A DNA stretch of 64,000 nucleotides from the NCBI RefSeq assembly GCF_002803075.1, contig NZ_NNBK01000030.1, positions 1 to 64,000 of the forward strand. Direction: 5' to 3'. How positions within the stretch are numbered: the stretch's first letter is position 1; each line of letters starts with the position of its first letter. The position numbers and the translations under genes were made by a program. The notes under the pieces are model-generated. The model did not search any database and had not been told where the DNA came from. It saw only the letters and a program-made list of their open reading frames with translations. Shown here piece by piece: positions 28,109-36,617 of this stretch. Source of the DNA: Streptomyces sp. CB01373 (GTDB lineage: Bacteria; Actinomycetota; Actinomycetes; Streptomycetales; Streptomycetaceae).

Positions 28109-29169
28109 GGCTGGTCTCCTTCTTCGGCAGGGGGCGGCGGGGACAGGGTGTCCTCGAGGAAGCGGATCGCGTGGCGCTCGTCGGAGCGGACCCTCGGCAG
28201 CGGCAGGCCCAGAAAGTGGGAGACGTCCTCGTCGGTCATGCCGTGGAGGACGCGCAGCACCATGACGTCAAGCTGGTTGTCGGGCAGTCGGCTCATCGCC
28301 TTGAACAGGGCGATGGACTCGGCGACCTGCTCGGCGGCCTCGCCGACGTCGGTGACGGTCTGCAGGGCGATCGTGTCGAAGGCGGCTTCGCTGAACTCGG
28401 GGCGGCCGTCGATGTGCGGGGTGCGGGCCATGACCGCGGTGCGCAGCACGGTGAAGGCGTAACGGCGGGTGTCGTGGCTGGCGAGGGCCCGGTCCCAGGA
28501 GAGCCAGAGCTGGTCGTAGGTCTCCTCGAGGGCCGCGTCGCAGCACCCGGTGAGGAAGACGCCGGCGTAGAGGTGGTAGCCGCCCTCGGTGATCTCGCGG
28601 AACGCGGAGAGCTCCATGGGCGGGGTGGCGCGGGTGGCCATCATCGTCCCGCGGGCGGCGGAGGACTTCTCAATCCAGGCGCGGGATTTGTTCTCCGTCT
28701 CCAGCGCGGCCTGCCGCCACAGCCGGTACAGCGGCCAGACCGAGACGCCCAGGGCGTCGGCGACGTCGTAGAGGAGTTCCCAGCGGGGGTAGAGCTTGCC
28801 GCTCAGCAGCTCGGAGATCTTCGGCTTGGAGATGTAGAGCGCCTCGCCGAGCCGGCTCATCGTCAGGCCGGAGGACAGCGCGGCGGTCAAGTAGGCCTCG
28901 CGGACCGGGCCCAGCCAGGCGCGGTGCGCGCTGGAGACGTGCGCCGCGATCGGGCCGAGGGGCCGGCCCGGGCGTCCAGGGCGCCGTGCGTGCGCGGCTT
29001 CGCCCGCGCCGGAGAGCGGGCCGGGCGGGTCTGGCAGGCCAGGACCGGCAGGATCCTTCGAGCGGTCCTTCTCGGTCGTGGCCGGCGTGCCGGACCCGTC
29101 AGTCGGCCCGGGCTCGCCGGAAAGGGGCGGCTCGTCGGGCACCGCGCATGGGTCGTCGAACTGGTTCAT
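28105..29169 (-). CDS. XRE-type DNA-binding protein with sigma region 4-like C-terminus
   Basis: This encodes 354 residues from ATG 29169 with a strong GGGGAGGAGG upstream; the start overlaps the preceding small gene (ATGA). A low-complexity Pro/Gly/Glu N-terminus (1 to about 75) precedes a helix-turn-helix of XRE type (LTMSRLGEALYISKPKISELLSGKLYPRW, read in two halves). A long helical middle follows. The end (PDNQLDVMVLRVLHGM, EDVSHFLGLPLPRVR) resembles sigma-70 region 4, where a second helix-turn-helix reads promoter DNA. Proteins of this layout are frequent in Streptomyces accessory regions and usually function as regulators. Confidence 0.65.
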   Translation of the reverse strand: MNQFDDPCAVPDEPPLSGEPGPTDGSGTPATTEKDRSKDPAGPGLPDPPGPLSGAGEAAHARRPGRPGRPLGPIAAHVSSAHRAWLGPVREAYLTAALSSGLTMSRLGEALYISKPKISELLSGKLYPRWELLYDVADALGVSVWPLYRLWRQAALETENKSRAWIEKSSAARGTMMATRATPPMELSAFREITEGGYHLYAGVFLTGCCDAALEETYDQLWLSWDRALASHDTRRYAFTVLRTAVMARTPHIDGRPEFSEAAFDTIALQTVTDVGEAAEQVAESIALFKAMSRLPDNQLDVMVLRVLHGMTDEDVSHFLGLPLPRVRSDERHAIRFLEDTLSPPPPAEEGDQP

Positions 29170-29390
29170 GGCGCCTCCTCCCCGCTGTCCGGCGCAGAGG
29201 CCGCCGGTCTGCCGGCCACTGGACCGGGCTGCGAGCGGATGGCCCGCACGATCTGCTGGACCGTCAGACCCAGCACCGGAGCAAGGACGGCGATCGCCGC
29301 GACCTGCCCGAGTGCGACCATTACGACGCTCCACGCGAACACGATCGCCGTGGCGAACGCGATGAGGAGCCTTATGCCTTTGCGTTCCAT
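29166..29390 (-). CDS. small membrane protein, first gene of the regulator operon
   Basis: This encodes 74 residues from ATG 29390 with GAAGGG upstream. One long or two short hydrophobic helices (LLIAFATAIVFAWSVVMVALG and VAAIAVLAPVLGLTV) follow a basic start (MERKGIR). The C-terminal tail is polar and Pro/Ala-rich (SQPGPVAGRP). It overlaps the next gene by 4 nt and heads the three-gene set reading toward 27290. The function is unknown; it could tether the regulator to the membrane. Confidence 0.6.
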   Translation of the reverse strand: MERKGIRLLIAFATAIVFAWSVVMVALGQVAAIAVLAPVLGLTVQQIVRAIRSQPGPVAGRPAASAPDSGEEAP

Positions 29391-30255
29391 CAAGATCCCT
29401 TCGTCTTCGGTCTTCCTGCGCCCGCTGATCTCCGGGGGACCCGCGGGCCCCGGCGACGGATGGGTGCCACGCCGCCGCCGCCGGGGAGGGCAACCAGCAT
29501 GGAGGCAAAGGGAGTTGTCACGCCAAGTGATCAAGAATTCACGGAACAATGCCGGTCGCCAAGCAGTCCACCCCGAACCGGGACGAACCGTCGACCGGAG
29601 GAAAACGCGCAGGCCCGTTCGCTCTGGAGTGGAAGTTCCCGGTTGTCCTTGCAATCGGGCGTCCAACCGACGTCAATGGACACCGGGCACCCTTTGGTGT
29701 CGGTCTTCCATCCGGAAGAGCCCGCCCCCGTGCCAGAACAACCGGGGGGCGAGCACACCGTTCCCGCCCGGCCCGCAGCCATCAGGCCGGGCGGGAACGC
29801 GCCGTCCACACGGGACCTTTCACGAAGGTAGCCGACCCCACCGACAGCCCACCTCCCTCGCTACCACCCGCGCTCCCGTGCGCCCCCGCATATCACCCCC
29901 GGCCACTACACGAACCACACCCCGCGCCAAGCGACATGGAGGACAGCCCCCGAAACCCGAGACGGACACACAGGGACTGACTGCGCGAGACAGCCAGGCG
30001 GGCGGCGCACGCGATACCGCTCGGAGACGGCAGGGCGGGCGGCGGGATACGCAGGGCGGCGCCGCGACGGCGTGGGACGGGAGGCCGCAGCGGTGCGGCC
30101 GCCATCGAACGGCGCCGGCGGGGTGCACAGAGGCGGACACGACGTACGGCGGGCTGGGCGGCGTTAGGGGCCGGACGGAAGGGAGGCGGGACAGCGACTC
30201 GGCCTGTGACATGTCCGAACCCGGCCAGTGAGGAGACGTGGGTCACGCCTTCCCG
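29391..30255. other. long GC-rich spacer without convincing genes
   Basis: About 860 nt separate two diverging operons. Several long frames exist on both strands, but all are Arg/Pro/Ala-biased shadows without motifs, ribosome-binding sites or sensible codon bias. The right end leads into the ECF41-type promoter. Promoters for the leftward operon should lie just before 29390. Confidence 0.5.
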
Positions 30256-30282
30256 TGTCACAGGGACGCGGGCCGTCTCGTC
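30256..30282 (+). promoter_or_regulatory. ECF41-type sigma factor promoter
   Basis: TGTCACA at 30256-30262 is followed after exactly 16 nt by CGTC at 30279-30282. This is the published ECF41 consensus (TGTCACA-N16-CGTC) in the right orientation, 41 nt before the AhpD-like start codon. An ECF41 sigma gene lies two genes in, so the operon is probably positively autoregulated. Confidence 0.8.
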
Positions 30283-30322
30283 TCGGGGGGTGAAGACACC
30301 GACGAGCACGGAGGAGCACACG

Positions 30323-30796
30323 ATGGACGCGCGACTCAACTACTTCGCCAGCCCGACCGCCGGCAAGGCCCTCAAGTACTTCATGTCGGCAGGCCGGGAG
30401 CTCAAGGAATCACCGCTGTCGGCCACCACGCAGGAACTCGTGGCATTGCGGGTGAGCCAGATCAACGGCTGCGCCGTCTGCCTCGACATGCACACCAAGG
30501 AGGCTGCCGCCGCGGGCGAGACCTCGGTGCGGCTGAACCTGGTCTCGGCGTGGCGGGAGGCCACGGTCTTCACCGAGGCCGAGCGTGCCGCGCTGGAGCT
30601 GGCGGAGCAGGGGACCCGCGTTGCGGACGCGGCCGACGGCGTCAGCGACGAGGTGTGGGCACGGGCCGCCGAGCACTACGACGAGGAGCAGCTCACCGCG
30701 CTGGTAATCCTGATCTCGTTCATGAACACGGTGAACCGGCTGAACGTCATCACCCGGCAGCCGGCCGGGGACTACGAGGTCGGGCAGTTCCACTGA
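30323..30796 (+). CDS. carboxymuconolactone decarboxylase/AhpD-like protein
   Basis: This encodes 157 residues from ATG 30323 with GGAGG ahead. The AhpD-type active site is present as C50-AV-C53-LDM-H57, the pair of thiols and His used for alkylhydroperoxidase-type redox chemistry. The rest is the usual all-helical CMD fold (LSATTQELVALRVSQ, FTEAERAALELAEQ, ILISFMNTVNRLNV). CMD-family proteins are the standard genomic partner and main target of ECF41 sigma factors. Here the gene sits directly under an ECF41 promoter motif and 157 nt before the sigma gene. The natural substrate of these partners is not known. Confidence 0.9.
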   Translation: MDARLNYFASPTAGKALKYFMSAGRELKESPLSATTQELVALRVSQINGCAVCLDMHTKEAAAAGETSVRLNLVSAWREATVFTEAERAALELAEQGTRVADAADGVSDEVWARAAEHYDEEQLTALVILISFMNTVNRLNVITRQPAGDYEVGQFH

Positions 30797-30953
30797 ACCG
30801 CCGCCGGCCCCGGCCCCGGCGGCGGTCGTGGGCCGCGGCGCGCGGTCACGGTGCGCGAGCGTTGCCCACCCCGCCCACGAATCAGATGATCTTCGAAGGA
30901 TGTCTCGCTGGCGCTGATCCGGCCAGACACACGGACTGCAAGAGGGAGACGGC

Positions 30954-31877
30954 GTGGGCAAGGTCGAGGAGTTCGAGGAACTGCGACCTCTGCTGTTCTC
31001 GATCGCGTACCGGATTCTGGGCAGCGTGGGCGAGGCGGAGGACGCGGTGCAGGAGACATGGCTGCGCTTCGACTCCTCGCCGACAAGTCCCGTGTCAGTC
31101 AAGGCGTTCCTGTCGGCGACAGTAACTCGTATCGCTATCGACGTATTGCGTTCGGCCCGGGTACGACGGGAGGAGTACGTCGGACCGTGGCTGCCCGAGC
31201 CTCTGCTGAGAGATCCGTACGAGGACCCGGCACGCACGGCGGAGCTGGCCGACTCGGTGTCGATGGCAGCGTTGCTGCTCCTGGAGCGGCTCAGCCCGCT
31301 GGAGCGGTCGGTATTCGTGCTACGGGAGGTGTTCGCCTTCGGCTTCGACGAGATCGCCTCGACGGTGGGGCGCTCGGAAGCAGCATGCCGTCAGTTACTG
31401 GTACGAGCGCGTCGCCACATGAACGAGGGACGGCCCCGGTTCGAGGCAGACCACCAGGAGCGACAGGAACTGGCGAAGCGGTTCTTCGAGGCACTGTCAC
31501 AGGGGGACGTGGACGGTCTGCGGAGACTGCTGTCCGCCGATGTCCAGCTCGTCGGGGACGGCGGCGGCAAGGCCCCGCAGCTGGCCAGGGCCGTCATCGG
31601 CTCCGAGAACGTAGCCAGGCTGCTCGCCACCGTCTACCCGCTGATGACGCGGGTCGACGTCACGTTCGAGCCGCACGAGGTCAACGGCCAGCCCGGCGCC
31701 GCCTTCCGCGACCGGGAAGGCAAGGTCCTCCACATCCTCGCCCTCGACGTGCTCGACGGGCAGATCCAGACCATCCGCTCGGTCATCAACCCCGACAAGC
31801 TCGGCCACCTCGGGCCGGTCGCCGACGCCTGGGCCGTCGACCAGGAAGTGAAGCAGACCCGCAAGCGGACGCAGTGA
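30954..31877 (+). CDS. ECF41 RNA polymerase sigma factor with SnoaL-like C-terminal extension
   Basis: This encodes 307 residues from GTG 30954 (CAAGAGGGAGACGGC precedes). Sigma region 2 is seen at about 4-70 (LLFSIAYRILGSVGEAEDAVQETWLR) and region 4 at about 105-160 (LSPLERSVFVLREVFAFGFDEIA, then EAACRQLLVRAR). The C-terminal ~130 residues form a SnoaL-like domain carrying both ECF41 hallmarks: DGGGK near 202 and NPDK near 280. In this group there is no anti-sigma gene; the C-terminal extension itself controls activity. It probably transcribes its own operon through the motif at 30256. Confidence 0.92.
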   Translation: MGKVEEFEELRPLLFSIAYRILGSVGEAEDAVQETWLRFDSSPTSPVSVKAFLSATVTRIAIDVLRSARVRREEYVGPWLPEPLLRDPYEDPARTAELADSVSMAALLLLERLSPLERSVFVLREVFAFGFDEIASTVGRSEAACRQLLVRARRHMNEGRPRFEADHQERQELAKRFFEALSQGDVDGLRRLLSADVQLVGDGGGKAPQLARAVIGSENVARLLATVYPLMTRVDVTFEPHEVNGQPGAAFRDREGKVLHILALDVLDGQIQTIRSVINPDKLGHLGPVADAWAVDQEVKQTRKRTQ

Positions 31878-31998
31878 CCTCAGGACCTCGATGGAGGAAC
31901 GGCACTGGGGCCGCAACAGTGAGGGCCGGCCGATCGCGTGGGTGGGTAGCGCACCCGACGGCTGGTGAGTGGCGGCGCAGGCCTCGCCCCCACCCAGC

Positions 31999-32307
31999 TC
32001 ACTCCTTGTCTCGACCCTTGTCGTGGTTCTTGAGGTTGCGGCCTGCACCACTGGGTGACTTTAGGTAGGCGATCTCGGCTTCTGCGTCCTGCCACTTGGC
32101 GTACAGGTAGATGCACGCGCCGATGGAGGCTCCGAGGGCGGTAGAGGTCACGCCCAGAGCTGCCGCCAGACGCTTGGTGCGCTTGCCTCCAGTTGGCGCG
32201 GCCTCGCTCTTGCAGATGCCGACGTGGCCCGTCTCCTGTGAGTGCCGCTGCAGATCTTCGAGACCGTCAGCCTGGAAAGGGCACTCCGTGCACACGTATT
32301 CGGTCAT
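31999..32307 (-). CDS. small zinc-finger membrane-anchored protein
   Basis: This encodes 102 residues from ATG 32307, preceded by GGGGGGATC; a longer frame upstream is not protein-like. The start is a C2H2-like finger: YVCTECPF, then LEDLQRHSQETGH. After a basic linker (GGKRTKRLA) comes one membrane helix (ALGVTSTALGASIGACIYLYA) and a short charged helix (WQDAEAEIAYLK). This suggests a cytosolic finger tethered to the membrane. The function is unknown. Similar small proteins occur singly in Streptomyces. Confidence 0.6.
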   Translation of the reverse strand: MTEYVCTECPFQADGLEDLQRHSQETGHVGICKSEAAPTGGKRTKRLAAALGVTSTALGASIGACIYLYAKWQDAEAEIAYLKSPSGAGRNLKNHDKGRDKE

Positions 32308-32427
32308 CAGTTGATCCCCCCAACGGGACCTAGATTGCCACAGGTTGAGTTCATCCGCGCACCACTTGGTCATCGTCCAGCCCGGCGCCAGCCGGAGGGC
32401 AACCGCCGACCCCGCAGCGGCTTTGTT

Positions 32428-32506
32428 CCAGGGCCTACACGCACTGGGGTGCGATGCCCAGGGTTTCTGAGCTGCGACATCGCACTGGTGTGCGTGTAGG
32501 CCCTGG
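32428..32506 (-). terminator. long near-perfect hairpin downstream of the AbiTii-like gene
   Basis: Arms at 32428-32456 and 32478-32506 (29 nt each) pair except for a few bases near the loop side, with a 21-nt loop. It lies 49 nt beyond the stop of the minus-strand gene ending at 32555, the position of a terminator. The arms are longer than most Streptomyces terminators, so a small repeat element is an alternative. Confidence 0.55.
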
Positions 32507-32554
32507 GATCTTGGGACGCTCCCCCTTTACTCCCAGCGGACCGTCTACTTTCGA

Positions 32555-33565
32555 TCAGCTGACGTCTGAAGCTGTGTCAGGGAGGTCATGCAGGCTGATG
32601 ATCTCGCCAGAGACGATGTAGGTGTTCAGCGCACACAGGTTGGCTGTCTCGAAGGCTACGGCCGCGTGGACGCCCTTGTTAGTCATCGTGTCCACCGCGA
32701 CGAAACGATCGTAGAGTCCGGCAATCATGACGTCCGCCAGCTTGTTGTTCGACTTGCTCTGGATCGCTCGCTTGGTGAATTCAAAGAGCCGGTTCCGGTG
32801 ATGGGCATCGTCCAAGGAGTGGCCCGTGTCCGACTGCTGCTCCTGCGGCGGCAGTACGTGGTCGACGACAGCTTTGAGGATACGGCGGCATGTCGTGATG
32901 GCCTGCGACAGTTCCTCCGCTGCATCCCGATCAGGGGCCGTCTGAGCTGCCTCCTGGAGTCGCCGGTAGACCGCGTTGAACTGCTGCAGGAACTCGGGAG
33001 CGCTTTCGGCCAGGAGCTTGTCCACTTTGACGCGGTAGCCGCCGAAGATGGACTCGTTGATGCTGGTGTAACCCAAGCGCCGTTCCCACGAGCACAGCAG
33101 TGCGAACGTGAGGTGCCGGGTCCGCCCGATGATCCGTTGCGTACGGCTCCGGGTTGCCAGCTCGCTCTTGTAGTCCAGCCGTTCGCCGCTCCGCTTCAAC
33201 TCTTCGAACTCGTCGTTCCAGAACTGCAGCTCTGACAGGGAGTGAGAATCGATCTGGTCGGTAGCGTTGCCGGAGTCATCTCGAATAGCTCGGTCGACGA
33301 GGTACTGTCGCATGGCCTCCTCATGCGGGCCTTCGAGGGAGCTCCAGATCGAGGGGTCTGCCATGAGCATGCGTGATGTCTCAGCATTGGTCTGGCGGTC
33401 GCCAGTAATGGGCCTGACTTCCATGGCAAGCCGCATCGCGTGCTTCGTCTCACCTACCAGGTTGGCGATACGTATGGCGCGCCGGACGGAGACCTCCAGA
33501 GGCCGCTCATCAAATTCGTCCAGTGCTTTACGGACAAGACCGAGGATGTAATCGCTTGATGCCAC
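32555..33565 (-). CDS. AbiTii-like abortive infection protein
   Basis: This encodes 336 residues from GTG 33565. The first ~50 residues (DYILGLVRKALDEFDERPLE, then SVRRAIRIANLVGE) resemble the AbiTii N-terminal domain, where a short helix precedes an Arg-containing helix binding early steps of phage growth. The middle is helical with WERRLGYTSINESIFGGY. The C-terminal region (MTNKGVHAAVAFETANLC, YIVSGEIISL) resembles the GVHA-type helical C-terminus seen in proteins of this kind. It is monocistronic with a strong hairpin after it. GC content is lower than neighbours, suggesting transfer. The AbiTii assignment is by eye and moderate. Confidence 0.45.
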   Translation of the reverse strand: MASSDYILGLVRKALDEFDERPLEVSVRRAIRIANLVGETKHAMRLAMEVRPITGDRQTNAETSRMLMADPSIWSSLEGPHEEAMRQYLVDRAIRDDSGNATDQIDSHSLSELQFWNDEFEELKRSGERLDYKSELATRSRTQRIIGRTRHLTFALLCSWERRLGYTSINESIFGGYRVKVDKLLAESAPEFLQQFNAVYRRLQEAAQTAPDRDAAEELSQAITTCRRILKAVVDHVLPPQEQQSDTGHSLDDAHHRNRLFEFTKRAIQSKSNNKLADVMIAGLYDRFVAVDTMTNKGVHAAVAFETANLCALNTYIVSGEIISLHDLPDTASDVS

Positions 33566-34052
33566 AGCTGAACCTTATGGGCTTGGCCGGCGAAGTCCCT
33601 GGCGGAGGCCTGCTCCGGCAACGCCTGACCACCCGCTGAACCACACACGCCCTCACCGCCCCCGGCCCCGGCCCCGGCCCCGGCCCCGGCACATCAACCG
33701 ACAACTCCCGTGCGTACCGTGCCAATAGGCGCGCCAACCAGACTGCGCAAAACCCGGCGCCCCACCCAGCTCACTGCGCAGCACAAAAAGGCCAGCTCAG
33801 CCCACACGCCATCCAACGCTGGCATCTCCGCTTCGGGCATCCCTCCCCCGCGGACCAGGCATACCGCCCGGTACAGCTGAGCAACAGCAGGCCACAACCA
33901 AGATCAATAAGCACGCACAACAGCTACGCCACAGATCTCCGTCACGGTATGCCGACAGCACCGACCTACGAAGATCCCGGTATGAACAGCCACCCCCACG
34001 ACAGCTAACCTGCCCCGCCCCAGCCACTAAACGGCAGCCACTTGGTCACCTC
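33566..34052. other. gene-free stretch with a hexanucleotide tandem repeat
   Basis: No protein-like frame is seen. Positions 33661-33690 hold five exact copies of CCCGGC. The rest is low in coding signal and rich in A/C on the plus strand. The upstream region of the minus-strand AbiTii-like gene, about 33566-33640, should hold its promoter. Confidence 0.5.
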
Positions 34053-34566
34053 ATGACAGCAGACCAGCCCACGCACACAGCGCATGACCAGGCAATCAAC
34101 AACCGAATACGGCTGACGCACAACTGCTGCCACGGCTACATCGCCGTACCTCGGCCGGACGGCGGATCGCAGCTGGTCGACATCACCGAACAGAATCCCG
34201 GCGCCGGCGGCATGATCTCCACCACCGCCGACCTCGACCGCTTCCTGACCGCACTCTTCCGGGGACGACTGCTGCCCCCGACCGAGCAGGCGGAACTGTT
34301 CGACGTCCCCGACGTCCCTTACCTCGGCGGCACCGCCGACGACCCGGGACAGGGCACGCTACTACGCCGCCGGCCTGATGCGCGTGACTCTGCCCAACGG
34401 CGTGACGGTGTGGGGCAAGACCGGCACTACCTTCGGCTACACGAACGGCATGTTCACCACCCGCGACCTGCGCCGCCGCCTGGTGTACTCCTTCAATCCC
34501 ACCACCGGCGGTGGCAACGACCTCGCCCTGGTCACCCGGATCCTGTCCGCGACCTTTGCCCCGTGA
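34053..34566 (+). pseudogene. truncated, frameshifted serine beta-lactamase/D-Ala-D-Ala carboxypeptidase
   Basis: The first frame contains GYIAVPRPDGGS, then GAGGMISTTADLDRFL and LFRGRLLPPTEQAEL, typical of the middle of class C beta-lactamase-fold hydrolases. At about 34353 the homology moves to the next frame: YYAAGLMRV, NGVTVWGKTGTTFGY, then LVYSFNPTT, ending at 34566. GKTGT is the conserved KTG box. The N-terminal third with the catalytic SxxK motif is absent and one frameshift divides the rest, so this is a dead remnant. The original enzyme was likely exported. Confidence 0.75.
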
Positions 34567-34640
34567 GCGTCACACCTCATGGCTGCCGATCACCTTGCCG
34601 AACGCGGCTCCTGACGCGTAGGCCCCGTCCGGCCGATCCG

Positions 34641-34847
34641 TCAGCCTGTCTTCCGACGATGAACGAAGCGTCGCCGCAGCCGGTCACCGACTTCGCCTAC
34701 GACAATCACCAGCACAGCACTCGCCGCACAGCCCGCGAGGCTCGTCGGCTGGTCGAGAACCATTCCCAAGACCCAAAAAGCTGCGGCGATAGCCGCCCAC
34801 CACGCAACCCACAAGCTGATCACAGACCACCAGCGCCGTCTCTTCAC
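34641..34847 (-). CDS. small two-helix membrane protein
   Basis: This encodes 68 residues from GTG 34847, without a clear ribosome-binding site. Basic ends (MKRRRWW at the start and RLRRRFVHRRK at the end) flank two hydrophobic helices (LWVAWWAAIAAAFWVLGMVL and LAGCAASAVLVIVVG). Trp-rich two-helix proteins like this are common short hypothetical proteins in Streptomyces. No function is known. Confidence 0.5.
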   Translation of the reverse strand: MKRRRWWSVISLWVAWWAAIAAAFWVLGMVLDQPTSLAGCAASAVLVIVVGEVGDRLRRRFVHRRKTG

Positions 34848-34978
34848 GGCATCAGAGTACGTCCCCCATGCTCCAATCCCGCTGGCCGGGAATCAGAAAT
34901 AGCTACTACAGGTAACAGACACCGCCCGTCCTCTACCCGGCCGCTCAGGTCTTCCACCGGCCATGACCGTCCCCCTCT

Positions 34979-35015
34979 CGCCCCCCGGGCGCCCGCGGCG
35001 GGCGCCCGGGGGGCG
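34979..35015. terminator. GC-rich perfect hairpin
   Basis: Perfect 17-nt arms (34979-34995 and 34999-35015) close on a CGG loop. It lies between decayed genes and could be an old bidirectional terminator. No T-tract follows, as is usual for Streptomyces. Confidence 0.55.
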
Positions 35016-35141
35016 CCGGGCCTACCGCCCCGACCGGCCCGCCTCCGATTCTGCCTCGGCTCCGCTCTCGCGGGCCGGGGCCGCTTCATGCCTCGCAGTT
35101 CACCGACGCCACCGGCCCGGCCTCGTCCGACAGCACGTTGG

Positions 35142-35199
35142 TGTCGACGGTCACGCAATTCCCCACTTCCGGCTGTTCGAGCGTCACGTAATTCCCCAC
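35142..35199. repeat. pair of direct repeats, possible transposon end
   Basis: Two 25/26-nt direct repeats start with TGT and end with AATTCCCCAC (35142-35166 and 35174-35199). They share GTCACGYAATTCCCCAC exactly apart from one C/T. Repeated transposase-binding sites starting with TGT at one side are typical of Tn7/Tn5053/IS21-like element ends. No adjoining transposase is seen, so this could be an orphan end. Confidence 0.4.
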
Positions 35200-35302
35200 C
35201 GTCGCGGGCACGGCTCCCCATGGGGACGGCGGACGTGAGCGGTGCTGGTGTCGGCCCCGGTGTGGCGGGGTCGTGCAGCACCGTGGACAGCCGGGGGGAG
35301 GC

Positions 35303-35918
35303 TACTCGCGGTGCTTCCCGGTCCGGGCGTGCTGCAGCTTGCGGGTGAAGCGGTGCATGTGGGGGTCGAGCAGTTCGGCCGACTCCTCGATCACCTGTTC
35401 GTCGGTCAGCCACCGGATCGCGCTGAACTCGCCCTGGTCGTAGGAGCTGATGGTGTGGGCGTCAGCCTCGAGGAGGTACCAGAGCGAGACGTCGGTGTGC
35501 GCACGCTGTCCCCGCGTTCGGGTGACGGTCAGGAAGAGGGGACGCTCGCCGATGACCGCGATGCCACGGCCTCGATGCCCAGCTCCTCACGGCATTCACG
35601 GACCACCGCAGCCCACGGATCCTCACCCGGCTCGACGTGTCCTCCGGCCGGCAGCCACAGGCCCGCCTTGCGGTGCGCAACGAGCAGCATCTGCCCGCAC
35701 GTGTCGTCGAGGACGACAAAGTAGCTCACCAAATGCATCGCCGGAACATCCGGCTTGCGCACCCGATAGACCGGGGCTCCGCTGGCGACCCACTGCGTGG
35801 CGGCCTCCAGATGGGTGCGCTCCAGGTCGTCCCACGGTTCGATGGCGCCGACCAGCTCAAGAAGGTCGGCACGTGGCTGATCATCAGGGGTGGTGAGCAG
35901 GTGGCCAGTTGAGGTCAT
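35303..35918 (-). pseudogene. Nudix hydrolase with a frameshift
   Basis: The first frame (35918 to about 35545) has the Nudix box GGHVEPGEDPWAAVVRECREELG, with Gly and the REEL core intact, after the fold's first strands (LVSYFVVLDD, GLWLPAGG). Right after GIEAVA the frame breaks. Protein-like sequence resumes one frame over: GERPLFLTVTRTRG, then SLWYLLEADAHTI, FSAIRWLTDEQV, to TAG at 35303. Joined, the product would be about 200 residues, normal for the family. A single indel near 35560 explains it; a sequencing error is possible. Substrate cannot be told from the sequence. Confidence 0.75.
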
Positions 35919-36013
35919 CTGTGCATGCTGGCAGGAGCCACTGAGGTTTTCTCAGCGAAATGGTCTGTACGAAGCCGTCCCGTCGCAGCGAAAGTCGACT
36001 GCGCGGTGGTTCG

Positions 36014-36433
36014 TCAGCGGTATGGCTGTCCGTCGTCGCGGTAGGCAGTGGTGCTTCCGGTCAGCCGCCACGAACGGCTGCGTCGGGTCAGGGTCCAGCC
36101 CTCCGGCGCGCGCCGCGCGGCGCTGATCCACGCGGCGAGTTCGGCCAAGGCGTGCTGCTGCAGTGCACGACGGGCTGTGGCCCGTTCGGTGGCCGGAAGC
36201 GGCGCGGCGCCGATCCGCATGCTGTTCCACCACGCGGGGTGGACGCCGTTGCCGTAGTTGGAGGAGATCGGCGGGACCCACTCGACGTGCAAGAGCGTCC
36301 CGTCATCGTGTGGGCGGTCGTCAAAGCTCAGGTCGACGGCATCGGCCATCTGCTCGCCGAGAGCAGCGCGGATGTCGGACGTGGTAAGCGGCCACGAGAG
36401 ACTGCGGGGCAGGCGGCGGTTACGGGCTGGCAC
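36014..36433 (-). CDS. hypothetical protein
   Basis: This encodes 139 residues from GTG 36433 with a weak TGGGGCC ahead. The frame is open further upstream to 36688, but without protein-like content. The sequence reads SDIRAALGEQMADAVDLSFDD, then HVEWVPPISSNYGNGVHP, NSMRIGAAPLPATERATAR, and an Arg-rich amphipathic C-terminus. It appears complete and soluble. No family is recognised. Its 5' end faces a truncated transposase, so upstream sequence may have been displaced. Confidence 0.55.
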   Translation of the reverse strand: MPARNRRLPRSLSWPLTTSDIRAALGEQMADAVDLSFDDRPHDDGTLLHVEWVPPISSNYGNGVHPAWWNSMRIGAAPLPATERATARRALQQHALAELAAWISAARRAPEGWTLTRRSRSWRLTGSTTAYRDDGQPYR

Positions 36434-36617
36434 GGCCCCAGGGTGACAGACGCCTATCGGGGGCCAGAAACCAGCCCACGGCCTATCTGCGACGTGAGCA
36501 GGTCGGACGAGCTGGGGCCCGGCCCCCCCGGCTGCGGACAGACGTAAAGCCCCTGGTAGGAGAGGTCTCACCACAAGATCATGTCCGTAACCACCAGAGG
36601 CTTCACGTTGGTCACCT

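Noticed and set aside
28075..30231. A 718-codon plus-strand frame across the regulator operon and spacer
   Set aside because: Runs antisense to three genes with perfect overlaps and good starts; no protein-like content.
33661..33690. Five CCCGGC units as a possible CRISPR or functional repeat
   Set aside because: Units are contiguous six-mers without spacers; a simple microsatellite. No CRISPR array or cas gene was seen in the window.
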